Assembly (NCBI GenBank): GCA_900549215.1
Contig: URNJ01000055.1
Location: 1-10,436 of the forward strand
Source of the DNA: an uncultured Collinsella sp.
GTDB lineage: Bacteria; Actinomycetota; Coriobacteriia; Coriobacteriales; Coriobacteriaceae
Direction: 5' to 3'
DNA length: 10,436 nt
The number at the start of each line of letters is the position of its first letter. Positions within the stretch are counted from its first letter, which is position 1. The notes beneath the pieces are model-generated. The model was not told where the DNA came from and did no database searches. It saw only the letters and a list, made by a program, of their open reading frames with translations. Shown here piece after piece: positions 1 through 6,292 of this stretch. The position numbers and the translations under genes were made by a program.

Positions 1-112
1 TGGCGGCCTGTTTGGCCGTGCACCCATCATGCCGGTGAACCCCAACGCCGGCACCGTGCTTGCCCACCGTGGCGGACGCTTCCCGGCGCCGCTGAACTCG
101 CTCAAGAACTAG
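1..112 (+). CDS. UPF0210 (DUF711, PFL-like) family protein, C-terminal end only
   Basis: The open frame enters from the left edge and ends at TAG (110-112), giving the last 36 residues of a protein whose start lies outside the window. The visible tail contains APIMPVNP, then AHRGGRFPAP, and finishes with LNSLKN. A tail of RGGR-x-PAP followed by a short S-[LF]-[KR]-N ending is, from memory, characteristic of the UPF0210/DUF711 family, glycyl-radical-enzyme-fold-like proteins of unknown function often encoded beside an ACT-domain protein. Codons are strongly GC-ending (AAC, GCC, GGC, CTC), as in housekeeping genes elsewhere in the window. No simple terminator directly follows the stop; a long inverted repeat begins 17 nt downstream. 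The family call rests on a short tail and is moderately sure. Confidence 0.65.
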   Translation, partial: GGLFGRAPIMPVNPNAGTVLAHRGGRFPAPLNSLKN

Positions 113-129
113 CTGAGGGGGACTGGCGA

Positions 130-263
130 GGAGCCCCGGGGAGGGCAAATATATAAGGTCGCCTGCTCGAACAGTCCTGACTCGCACGGAGAGCACATTA
201 AGTGCTCTCCGGCTCGTGCGGAACTCGCGATCGACCTTATATATTTGCCCTCCCCGGGGCTCC
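130..263. repeat. 134-bp element bounded by perfect 32-bp inverted repeats
   Basis: Positions 130-161 are the exact reverse complement of 232-263, with no mismatch over 32 bp. Each arm carries the palindrome CCCCGGGG on its outer side and an AT-rich core (AAATATATAAGG) on its inner side. Between the arms is a second hairpin, GGAGAGCAC (188-196) against GTGCTCTCC (202-210) with a 5-nt loop, extended by CGCAC (183-187) against GTGCG (216-220) around a bulge. As RNA this would be one long rod-like hairpin. There is no U-tract on either side, no clear target-site duplication and no transposase. It could be a MITE/REP-like mobile repeat, a structured leader RNA or a processing signal. The structure is seen directly; the role is unknown. 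Confidence 0.9.
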
Positions 264-378
264 CGCACAACGGGACCTCAGTTGGGTTCTATCCCGTATG
301 GCAGTCGCTTCGCTCCTGCCCGCCTTGGTTGTGAGGGCGGTTTGGCGTTGGATCGGTTCTTTCTGATATATGCTGGTT

Positions 379-410
379 GCGGCTCTTCTTTTGGGAGGAG
401 TCGCTTTTTT
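379..410 (+). terminator. Intrinsic terminator or attenuator in the methyltransferase leader
   Basis: An 11-bp stem forms between 379-389 and 394-404, including three G·U pairs, closed by a 4-nt loop (TTTG). Six T residues follow at once (405-410). This is the full signature of a rho-independent terminator on the + strand. It stands only 6 nt before the Shine-Dalgarno and 19 nt before the GTG start of the next gene, so any transcript of that gene starting upstream must cross it. It may therefore be an attenuator rather than a plain 3' end. Confidence 0.7.
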
Positions 411-416
411 GTTGCT

Positions 417-422
417 AGGAGG
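417..422 (+). promoter_or_regulatory. Shine-Dalgarno that decides the methyltransferase start
   Basis: A perfect AGGAGG lies 7 nt upstream of the in-frame GTG at 430. The alternative upstream ATG at 370 has no purine-rich site before it and would place a terminator hairpin inside the coding sequence. A second purine-rich stretch (GGGAGGAG, 393-400) belongs to the terminator stem. Confidence 0.75.
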
Positions 423-429
423 TTGGCCC

Positions 430-1317
430 GTGGTTGATGGGGAGAATCGTTCTGAGCTGCTTTCCACAGATTGGAACCAGGAGTGGATGCGCTTGCAGGC
501 TGGTCGGCGGCGGGCTGATGATTCTTTTGAGTGGGATAAGCGGGCTCGGCATTTTCGGCCGCTTGAGACCGCTCCGTATGCCCGGGATTTTATAAAGCTG
601 TTGGCGCTTGAGCCCGGCGAGTCGGTGCTCGATATGGGGTGTGGGGCCGGATCGATTGCTATTCCGCTTGCTCAGGCTGGGCATCCTGTGATTGCGGCTG
701 ATTTCTCCCCCGCTATGTTGGGCACCCTTGATGCCGGCATTGAGTATTACGGGCTCGAAGATCTTATAACGCCGCTTGAGCTTGCTTGGGATGATGATTG
801 GGATTTGGTTGGACCGGTCGCGAAAGCGGTGGATATTGCCTTTGCCAGTCGGTCGGTTACGACGACCAATCTAAAAGGTGCGCTTGCCAAGCTTGACCGT
901 GCGGCTCGTCGGCGTTGTGCTGTCACGATGGTCGCCAACTCCAGCCCGCGCTATGATCTGCACTTGATGAACGCTATCGGTGCCTCGGTTACCTGCAGTA
1001 ATGGCTTTGTGTACGCCTTCAACATCCTCATTCAGATGGGTGCGTTGCCGCAGGTTACGTACTTTGAATCGCCTCGTCGCGACACCTTCGATAGCCTCGA
1101 GGCAGGCGTGACGGACTTCTCCCGTATGCTCGAACATGGCAACGAAGATAAGATCGACCGCCTGCGCGACTACATCGCCCAGCACATGATTGAGAACCCC
1201 CATGCCGGTGAGCCGGGCTCCAAGGGCGTGCCGCAGGGGCGCTATATGCTCGATCATGTCCGCAAGGTTCGTTGGGCGTTTATTGCATGGGAGCCGGTCT
1301 CTGCGCCCAGCTCATAG
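430..1317 (+). CDS. Class I SAM-dependent methyltransferase, substrate unknown
   Basis: From the GTG at 430 the protein has 295 residues. It is probably a cytosolic Rossmann-fold enzyme that transfers a methyl group from S-adenosylmethionine. Motif I is clear: VLDMGCGAGS at about residues 66-75, followed by the acidic end of strand beta-2 (AADFSP, Asp91), which normally binds the SAM ribose. The N-terminal stretch has a DWNQEW motif and FEWDKRARHF, an arrangement recalled from uncharacterised methyltransferases of anaerobes. There is no signal peptide with this start; an ATG at 370 would add 20 mostly hydrophobic residues but lacks a ribosome binding site and overlaps the terminator hairpin. 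The first two thirds use many T-ending codons (GAT, GCT, CTT) and GGG/CGG, whereas from about 1080 codons become C-ending like the neighbours. The target cannot be read from sequence or context. Confidence 0.85.
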   Translation: MVDGENRSELLSTDWNQEWMRLQAGRRRADDSFEWDKRARHFRPLETAPYARDFIKLLALEPGESVLDMGCGAGSIAIPLAQAGHPVIAADFSPAMLGTLDAGIEYYGLEDLITPLELAWDDDWDLVGPVAKAVDIAFASRSVTTTNLKGALAKLDRAARRRCAVTMVANSSPRYDLHLMNAIGASVTCSNGFVYAFNILIQMGALPQVTYFESPRRDTFDSLEAGVTDFSRMLEHGNEDKIDRLRDYIAQHMIENPHAGEPGSKGVPQGRYMLDHVRKVRWAFIAWEPVSAPSS

Positions 1318-1434
1318 CCTGCTCGCAGCCCGCACCGCCCACTCACTCGGCATCCGCATTCTTTTTGAACTGGGCAAACGCGCTCCACACCGCGCCGTTC
1401 CTGCGCTATCGTGGGACAGCTCACGTAGATTAAG

Positions 1435-1449
1435 GCCCCGTCGCGGGGC
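1435..1449 (+). other. GC-rich hairpin in the yhbY leader
   Basis: GCCCCG (1435-1440) and CGGGGC (1444-1449) form a 6-bp perfect stem with a 3-nt loop, 26 nt upstream of the yhbY ATG. No T-run follows, so it is not a complete intrinsic terminator. It could mark the 3' end of the methyltransferase transcript or be a leader structure of yhbY. No convincing promoter was found in 1318-1475. Confidence 0.4.
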
Positions 1450-1475
1450 GCCCCATACATAGAAAGCGAGAACCC

Positions 1476-1775
1476 ATGGCACTGACAGGAGCCCAGGTCA
1501 AGCAGCTTCGCAGCATGGCCCATCACCTCAACCCCGCCATCATCATCGGCAAGTCCGACGTCAACGAGGGCACCGTCGAGCAGACGGTCGCCTACCTGGA
1601 GAAGCACGAGCTCGTTAAGTGCTCCGTGCTCGATGGCTCCAGTCTTTCCGCCCGCGAGGCCGCCGAGGAGCTCGCCGAGCGCTGCCACGCCGAGGTCGTC
1701 CAGGTTATCGGCCGCAAGTTCTCGCTGTATCGCGAGTCCTCGCGCAAGGATATCGAGAAGATCAAGCTCGTCTAA
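1476..1775 (+). CDS. yhbY: YhbY-family (CRS1-YhbY) ribosome-associated RNA-binding protein
   Basis: The 99-residue product is the usual length for a stand-alone CRS1-YhbY domain. It matches the family throughout: LTGAQVKQLRSMAHHL at the N-terminus, the RNA-binding loop with IIIGKSDVNEGTV (about residues 21-33), the helix ending in EKHELVKCSV, and the final strand VVQVIGRKFSLYR. In E. coli the homologue associates with pre-50S particles, and related plant proteins act in intron splicing, so a role in ribosome assembly is likely. The start ATG follows a modest purine-rich stretch (GAAAGCGAG). It is preceded by a 158-bp gap and followed 37 nt later by a strong terminator, so it is probably transcribed alone or with the methyltransferase. 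Its codons are strongly GC-ending, unlike the first part of the methyltransferase gene. Confidence 0.93.
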   Translation: MALTGAQVKQLRSMAHHLNPAIIIGKSDVNEGTVEQTVAYLEKHELVKCSVLDGSSLSAREAAEELAERCHAEVVQVIGRKFSLYRESSRKDIEKIKLV

Positions 1776-1812
1776 GAGCCAATGATCCGGCGAGCCAACA
1801 TATAGCAAGCTT

Positions 1813-1846
1813 ACGGGTGCCCAAGTACTTCGGGCGCCCGTTTTTT
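1813..1846 (+). terminator. Rho-independent terminator of yhbY
   Basis: CGGGTGCCC (1814-1822) pairs with GGGCGCCCG (1832-1840), with one T·G wobble. An A-T pair extends the base, a palindromic AAGTACTT sits in the loop, and six T follow (1841-1846). The T-run overlaps the stop codon of the convergent regulator gene (1845-1847). Read on the - strand the hairpin lacks a T-tract, so it fits yhbY better than the regulator. Confidence 0.9.
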
Positions 1847-4844
1847 ATCGCTCGACCAGCACGCGATTGAGCCGCCCCTCCACCAAGCGCTCGTATAGAC
1901 GTCGCGTCTCGGGCTCGGGCATGCCATTGACCTGCTCCCTCAGATGGTGCATATGCCCACTGTATAGCTCGACGATATCGCGCCGCCGCCCCGCCGCACT
2001 GTAGACACGCATGGCGCAGCGCACCATATCCTCACGCGCCGTTTCCTGCCGAAGGCCCGACTCCGCCAGCCAAATCGCCGACTGCAGATCGTTTTCTTCT
2101 AGAGCGGCATTTGCTCCCTTAATCATGCAATCGATGTACTTTGACTGCATAATGCGTCGCATACGTAAAAAGTAGGTGGGATTACAGCCATTGGGAACAT
2201 ACAACGGTCCGGCATAAAGCTGCTCAATCTTAAGGCACAGCTCAACTAAATGGGGCCCGCGCGCACCCGTGCGATTTCCCAAAACCTCGCGGCTTATCTG
2301 GTCAAACAGCCGTACATCGGTCTTGACGTAGTCGCTGTTGAGCCCGATGCATTCATTTTGGATGAGCACACACGACTTGCCGTCTGGCGTCGGTCCCAAA
2401 GCCGACCGCAAGCGCGATATCGTCGAGTACAGGTTATTGCGGGCGCTATTGAACTCGGCATGGGGCCACAGCTCCATGGCCAGCGTCTCACGATCGACGA
2501 GCGCATCCATGCCCAGCGCAAGCCGCTCGGCAAGCGTCGCCGCCTTCTTGCGGCGCCACATTTTGTCCGTGATGGGAAACCCGTCGCGCTCGGCGCGAAA
2601 CGCGCCAAACATGCGAATCTCGATATGGTCGATGGTATCAACGGCTTCAACCTCGCCGGCCTGGAACAGGCGCTCGCCCTCCCCTTCCAAATCGTCGCGC
2701 AGCGAGTACCGCGATAGCTCGCGCACGGGAAGCTTCTTGCGTATCCTGGCCGCCGGCTCGCCCAGACAATGCATGGCAAGGCGCGCAAAGAGCCGATACG
2801 ACGGTTCCAGAATCCCCGCGCGATTCATGGACATCCAGGCCGCGAGGTCGCTGTCTCGGCCCGCACAGGCCAAATGCAGCGCCACCATCCAGGCTTCTGC
2901 GCCACCAACCTGCGTCTGGCTTATATCGAGCAACTCCGCTTCCTCGCGCACCGAAACCATCGAGGTGTTACGCAGATATGCCGCGCGCTCCAGCAGCAAT
3001 GCGTTATCGCGCATGTACGCAATCGACTCCTCGGCAAGTTTGAGCACTTGGACCGCACGGAACTTTGCATTAACCGGGCGCCCCTCTGCCAGCGACTGCC
3101 AGCCTTCTAGCAACAGGCCAAACAGCTGAATCTGGTTGTCGCGCATGCGCACGGCAAAACGATCGAGCTCGTTGAACGCCGCATCGTCGGTTACCGGCAA
3201 GCCGGAAAGGAGCCGCCGTGCCGCCAACACCATACGCACCCAGATAGCCATCGCCTTAAGCCCGCGTACATCGAGCGCCTCCCGCACCACCGTCATCTCG
3301 TCGTCGCGCTCGTCGGTTCCCGCAAACGACCCGTCAAAGAGCTCCACCAGCATGCTATCGGCCCGTAGAACAATCCCCGCGATGTCGAGCTCGCAGTCGT
3401 AGGCCTTGCTCGTTTTGAGCTGCTGTAGAACGCCGCCGTCATCTCCCCGCTCGGTCAGGCACCGCTTGACCTCGATATGCGCAGACAACATATCGAGTGC
3501 GGTATGGGATGTCTCGATTTCTGGTACGGCCAGGTTCGTAGGAAGCCCAAGCCCGTTGTCCCCATAGCAAACAGCCGTCAGCGTCTGGGCCACCCTCCAT
3601 GAAACAGGGTCTATTTCGCAGGCTGCCCGTTCGCCCCCGCGCTCGATAACCGATGCCATATAGCGAGCGAGCTTTGTATTGGACACGCTGACCGCTGCCA
3701 GATATACGCCGAGCGCCTCGGCAGGCGTTGGCTCTGGAGCCGGATCGTCGGCATCGATCGTGCCCAGCGCTGCTCGGCAGATATCGGCCCCGTGCCCCGT
3801 CAGAGCAAGATCGACCCCATACTGCCCAGCAAGTTCAAGGACCGCTTCACGGTCCAAAAAGGCGTCCGCCAGGCCCATCGCCGCATCGCATCGGCCCGCC
3901 TTAAGCAAAATCCGGGCCGCCCTCGGAACAAGTTCGGGGCGAACCTCGGCCACCAACTTACGCAAACGCAAGCGTCCGTTATCCTCTGTGCCCAGACACG
4001 TAAAACTCCGCTCGGCGGGATCCAAGCCAAAGATCGGGTAGTCGCGTACAAAGTAGGACTGGTCGACCATCGACAGCCTCACCCCGCAAGCCTCGAGTTC
4101 TGCAATATTGCCCTCGCCCATCAAAACCATGAGACATGCCACGCAAAACAGCGCATTATTGTCGAGCGAAGCCAGATCGACAAGTGCCGCGCCATATACG
4201 TTGACAATCTCGTTTTCGAGCAGACCGGCTACGTCGCCTTGGCCATACAGACCCGTCTGCAATGCCGAAACGAGTTCGGGCACACCCTGCGTGAGCTGAT
4301 AAAAGTCGAGCGATGTGCTGATCGAAAACGCCGATGCCCACGCCGAATACTCATAGGCATGCACCTTGAGCATCTGCGCATTGATCTTAACCGAATCGCC
4401 CAGCCCATGAATCAGCTGACGATTTGAAGGACGGCAGGAGATAAAGACCCCTACCCCCATAGCGCGCAGGCCGCGAATCCTGTCGATGAGGTCTTCGGTA
4501 TCGTGCTGATCGAGGTTTGGCACATTATCAATCGCGATAAGGGAGTGCGGTTTGTCTTTGAGTTCTTCGGCAACCACCTCAAGCTGCATAAACACCTCGC
4601 GCCCAGTGGCGCGATCGGCCTCGATAATCCGCACGGGGCCTCGCGTCGGGTCGCATTTAACCTCATGGGTGTACTGCAGCAGCACCGAGGTCTTCCCAAA
4701 CCCGTCGGGTGCATAAAGCACCACGATGCCGGCCTTTCGGCCCTTGGCGATAAGCTCATTCATCAAGCGTTCGCGTCGCACCATATAGCCTCCGCCTAAC
4801 GGCATCAGCTCGAGGTCGTCTATACCGCTCAAATCGTTTACCAT
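1845..4844 (-). CDS. Large transcriptional regulator: N-terminal STAND/LAL-type ATPase, C-terminal winged helix plus BTAD
   Basis: The 999-residue protein is probably a cytosolic, signal-responsive DNA-binding switch. The start is well placed: GAGGAG (4850-4855) lies 5 nt upstream of ATG. Residues 1-270 look like the ATPase of MalT/LAL regulators: a P-loop APDGFGKTS (45-53, Lys51), a Walker B strand SLIAIDNV (101-108, Asp106), and VFISCRPS (133-140) where STAND ATPases carry a sensor arginine. Residues 270-735 are helical and repeat-poor to the eye, possibly degenerate TPR-like. From about 739 an OmpR/SARP-like winged helix begins (IEIRMFGAF, then ETLAMELWP and NNLYSTISRLRSALG). A BTAD-type helical domain follows from about 845 to the end (LCLKIEQLYAGPLYVP; ESGLRQETAREDMVRCAMRVY). 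Canonical AfsR/SARP proteins have the winged helix-BTAD part first; here it is last. Targets and ligand are unknown. Confidence 0.85.
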   Translation of the reverse strand: MVNDLSGIDDLELMPLGGGYMVRRERLMNELIAKGRKAGIVVLYAPDGFGKTSVLLQYTHEVKCDPTRGPVRIIEADRATGREVFMQLEVVAEELKDKPHSLIAIDNVPNLDQHDTEDLIDRIRGLRAMGVGVFISCRPSNRQLIHGLGDSVKINAQMLKVHAYEYSAWASAFSISTSLDFYQLTQGVPELVSALQTGLYGQGDVAGLLENEIVNVYGAALVDLASLDNNALFCVACLMVLMGEGNIAELEACGVRLSMVDQSYFVRDYPIFGLDPAERSFTCLGTEDNGRLRLRKLVAEVRPELVPRAARILLKAGRCDAAMGLADAFLDREAVLELAGQYGVDLALTGHGADICRAALGTIDADDPAPEPTPAEALGVYLAAVSVSNTKLARYMASVIERGGERAACEIDPVSWRVAQTLTAVCYGDNGLGLPTNLAVPEIETSHTALDMLSAHIEVKRCLTERGDDGGVLQQLKTSKAYDCELDIAGIVLRADSMLVELFDGSFAGTDERDDEMTVVREALDVRGLKAMAIWVRMVLAARRLLSGLPVTDDAAFNELDRFAVRMRDNQIQLFGLLLEGWQSLAEGRPVNAKFRAVQVLKLAEESIAYMRDNALLLERAAYLRNTSMVSVREEAELLDISQTQVGGAEAWMVALHLACAGRDSDLAAWMSMNRAGILEPSYRLFARLAMHCLGEPAARIRKKLPVRELSRYSLRDDLEGEGERLFQAGEVEAVDTIDHIEIRMFGAFRAERDGFPITDKMWRRKKAATLAERLALGMDALVDRETLAMELWPHAEFNSARNNLYSTISRLRSALGPTPDGKSCVLIQNECIGLNSDYVKTDVRLFDQISREVLGNRTGARGPHLVELCLKIEQLYAGPLYVPNGCNPTYFLRMRRIMQSKYIDCMIKGANAALEENDLQSAIWLAESGLRQETAREDMVRCAMRVYSAAGRRRDIVELYSGHMHHLREQVNGMPEPETRRLYERLVEGRLNRVLVER

Positions 4845-5232
4845 GCCCGCTCCTCAACTCGACCGTATGGACACTGTAGCCGCAAGACCATACAAGCCGC
4901 GCTATGAATAGAGCGACCTTGTGTTTTAGGTTGTCTTTTGGTACGCAAGCGGCAAGTTTTTGTACAGCGAGGGCCGATTGTTATTAATCCCCCGACTAAT
5001 CGGTCTTTAAGCAGGTAAATGAGCTTGTCAGCTTGTCCCATCTAAGCGGCAGTGTAACGCAAATGAACAATGTTCAGCTATGTCATTCAACTCGCCTAGC
5101 ACCCGCTACCGTCTACGACCTTCTAGTGGCATTTTTGCATAGAATCTGGTATAGAATGAATCAAGCTGTTGGACATCCGGCATTCGTCAAGCTTGCGGCA
5201 AGTTTTTGGTCAAGTGGGCAAAAAGGGATAGC
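4845..5232. promoter_or_regulatory. Repeat-rich intergenic region upstream of the large regulator
   Basis: About 390 bp without a supportable gene, more AT-rich than its neighbours. It contains a perfect 13-bp palindrome (5064-5076), a 14-bp direct repeat (4949-4962 and 5195-5208), the tandem 8-mer AGCTTGTC (5022-5029 and 5030-5037), ATAGAAT twice at a 12-bp period (5139-5145 and 5151-5157), the inverted repeat CCGATT/AATCGG (4974-4979 and 4998-5003), and GTATGG/CCATAC (4865-4870 and 4888-4893) in the likely 5' leader. One weak - strand promoter can be proposed: TTGATT (5159-5164), 17-bp spacer, TATGCA (5136-5141). It would give a leader near 285 nt. The density of symmetric motifs suggests operators, but this is inference. 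Confidence 0.5.
5064..5076. promoter_or_regulatory. Perfect 13-bp palindrome, candidate operator
   Basis: TGAACA (5064-5069) and TGTTCA (5071-5076) are exact inverted halves around a single central A. This is the form of a binding site for a small dimeric regulator. The core GAAC-N3-GTTC resembles but does not match the Gram-positive LexA box, which has a 4-nt spacer. The site lies 220 bp upstream of the large regulator. Confidence 0.5.
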
Positions 5233-5260
5233 AAAAAGGCCCCCGCAAAGCGGAGGCCTT
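5233..5260 (-). terminator. Rho-independent terminator of nagB
   Basis: Read on the - strand, AGGCCTCCGC pairs with GCGGGGGCCT over 10 bp (one T·G wobble) around a TTT loop, followed by five T residues. It stands about 33 nt after the nagB stop and ends the glmM-IIA-nagB cluster. Confidence 0.92.
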
Positions 5261-5292
5261 AGGCAAGGCTATGTCGAGCTGCAGGATTCGCG

Positions 5293-6021
5293 CTACTCGC
5301 AGAGCGAAAGGGCGGCCTCGTCGGCAACGACAACGCAGTTGGTGTGCAGCTGCAGGATCGAAGCCGGGCACTCGGGCGTAACCGGACCATAGCACATGTC
5401 ATGCACGGCCTGAGCCTTGGCCTCGCCGTTGGCGACGACCAGGATCATACGGGCATACATGATGGTCTGGGTACCCATGGTGTAGGCCTGACGGGGAACA
5501 TCGTCGATGCTGTCGAACAGGCGGCTGTTGGCCTGAATGGTGCTCTCGGTGAGGTCGACGCAGTGCGTACCCTTGGAGAAGTGGTCATCGGGCTCGTTGA
5601 AGCCGATGTGGCCGTTGTTGCCAATACCGAGCAGCTGCAGATCCGGGTAACCGGCCTCGGCGACGATCTTGTCGTACTCAGAGCAGGCAGCGGCGGCGTC
5701 GGGGTTGGAACCATCGGGCACATGCGTGTTGTTCAGGTCGATGTTGATGTGATCGAAGAAGTTCTCACGCATGAAGTAGTGATAGCTCTGGGGATCGTCG
5801 TGCGAAAGGCCACGATACTCGTCCAGGTTGTAGGTGCTGACCTCGGCAAAGTCGACGTCACCCTTCTTGTACCAAGCAGCGAGCTGCTTGTAGGCACCGA
5901 TCGGGGTGGAGCCGGTGGCAAGGCCCAGCACACAGTCGGGCTTGAGGATAACCTGCGCCGAGATAATATTGGCGGCCTTGCGGCTCATATCCTCGTAGTC
6001 TTTAGCTTTAATGATCTTCAT
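5293..6021 (-). CDS. nagB: Glucosamine-6-phosphate deaminase
   Basis: The 242-residue enzyme converts glucosamine-6-phosphate to fructose-6-phosphate and ammonia, the last step of amino-sugar catabolism in the cytosol. The family motifs are all present: the phosphate loop GLATGSTPIGAY (33-44), NLDEY with catalytic Asp67, GIGNNGHIGFNEP (132-144) with His138 and Glu143, MGTQTIMYA (182-190), and PASILQLH near the C-terminus. The residue matching E. coli Asp141 is Asn136, which as recalled is usual in the short Gram-positive NagB form; the length is also the short type (E. coli 266). The open frame extends to 6372, but the ATG at 6021 begins the conserved MKIIK sequence and has AAAGGA 6 nt upstream. 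It lies 271 nt after the PTS IIA gene, so it may have its own promoter. Confidence 0.96.
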   Translation of the reverse strand: MKIIKAKDYEDMSRKAANIISAQVILKPDCVLGLATGSTPIGAYKQLAAWYKKGDVDFAEVSTYNLDEYRGLSHDDPQSYHYFMRENFFDHINIDLNNTHVPDGSNPDAAAACSEYDKIVAEAGYPDLQLLGIGNNGHIGFNEPDDHFSKGTHCVDLTESTIQANSRLFDSIDDVPRQAYTMGTQTIMYARMILVVANGEAKAQAVHDMCYGPVTPECPASILQLHTNCVVVADEAALSLCE

Positions 6022-6086
6022 TACGCGTCCTTTCTCGTACAAGAGAGGCAAGGCTCCCTTACAAGCACTTGCCCGCGGCCCGCGTC

Positions 6087-6109
6087 GGCCGCAACCAACG
6101 TGTGCGGCC
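6087..6109 (-). other. Hairpin in the nagB leader
   Basis: GGCCGCA (6087-6093) and TGCGGCC (6103-6109) form a 7-bp perfect stem with a 9-nt loop, 66 nt upstream of the nagB start. It has no T-run. It may be a leader structure; no riboswitch or ribozyme family was recognised around it. Confidence 0.35.
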
Positions 6110-6218
6110 ACCAGGGCGAGGTCGCGTAATGTATGTGTCTCGTGTCTAACCGCGTCGAGGCCCCTGCCCGTCCACGGTGACCCAAAGCTGTTTAGCCTCG
6201 GACAAATCCCATCTTGCC

Positions 6219-6252
6219 ACGGAGGGCGTCCTCTTTCAAGGGCGCCCTCCGT
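6219..6252 (-). other. Strong hairpin without a T-tract after the PTS IIA gene
   Basis: ACGGAGGGCG (6219-6228) is the exact reverse complement of 6243-6252. The stem continues inward for four more pairs (one wobble) to a 6-nt loop, about 14 bp in all. It lies about 40 nt after the IIA stop. Neither strand shows a T-run after it, so it may be a rho-independent-like terminator, an mRNA 3'-end stabiliser or a processing site separating IIA from nagB. Confidence 0.5.
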
Positions 6253-6292
6253 AAACGTGTTTGAATTGTAGGCTAATGGCCTCGTGCACTTG

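Noticed and set aside
120..273. Insertion sequence with target-site duplication
   Set aside because: The bases outside the two arms do not form a direct duplication and there is no transposase, so an insertion event cannot be shown.
342..370. Promoter TTGGCG-17-GATATA before the methyltransferase
   Set aside because: Both hexamers are poor, and transcription would begin inside the terminator stem, which makes it hard to reconcile with expression of the gene.
113..429. T-box or SAM riboswitch in the methyltransferase leader
   Set aside because: No T-box core (AGGTGGTACCGCG-like) and no SAM-I-like conserved segments were seen. The leader is structured but matches no class I can recall.
216..437. 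Small + strand open frame starting in the inverted repeat
   Set aside because: It starts at GTG inside a hairpin, runs through the terminator and the next gene's ribosome binding site, and resembles no known family.
2250..3129. Overlapping + strand open frames inside the large regulator
   Set aside because: They lie opposite the conserved winged helix and middle region, with low-complexity Ser/Arg/Ala composition and no ribosome binding site.
5064..5076. LexA (SOS) box
   Set aside because: The Gram-positive LexA box has GAAC and GTTC separated by 4 nt; here the spacing is 3 nt, and the neighbouring genes are not SOS genes.
5033..5392. Small + strand open frame upstream of and overlapping the nagB end
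   Set aside because: It crosses the nagB terminator and the nagB 3' end in antisense and has no good ribosome binding site. The upstream part is better explained as regulatory DNA.
5344..6129. Open frame of 261 codons on the + strand
   Set aside because: It is antisense to nagB, valine/glycine-rich and without any recognisable domain; it is a by-product of codon bias.
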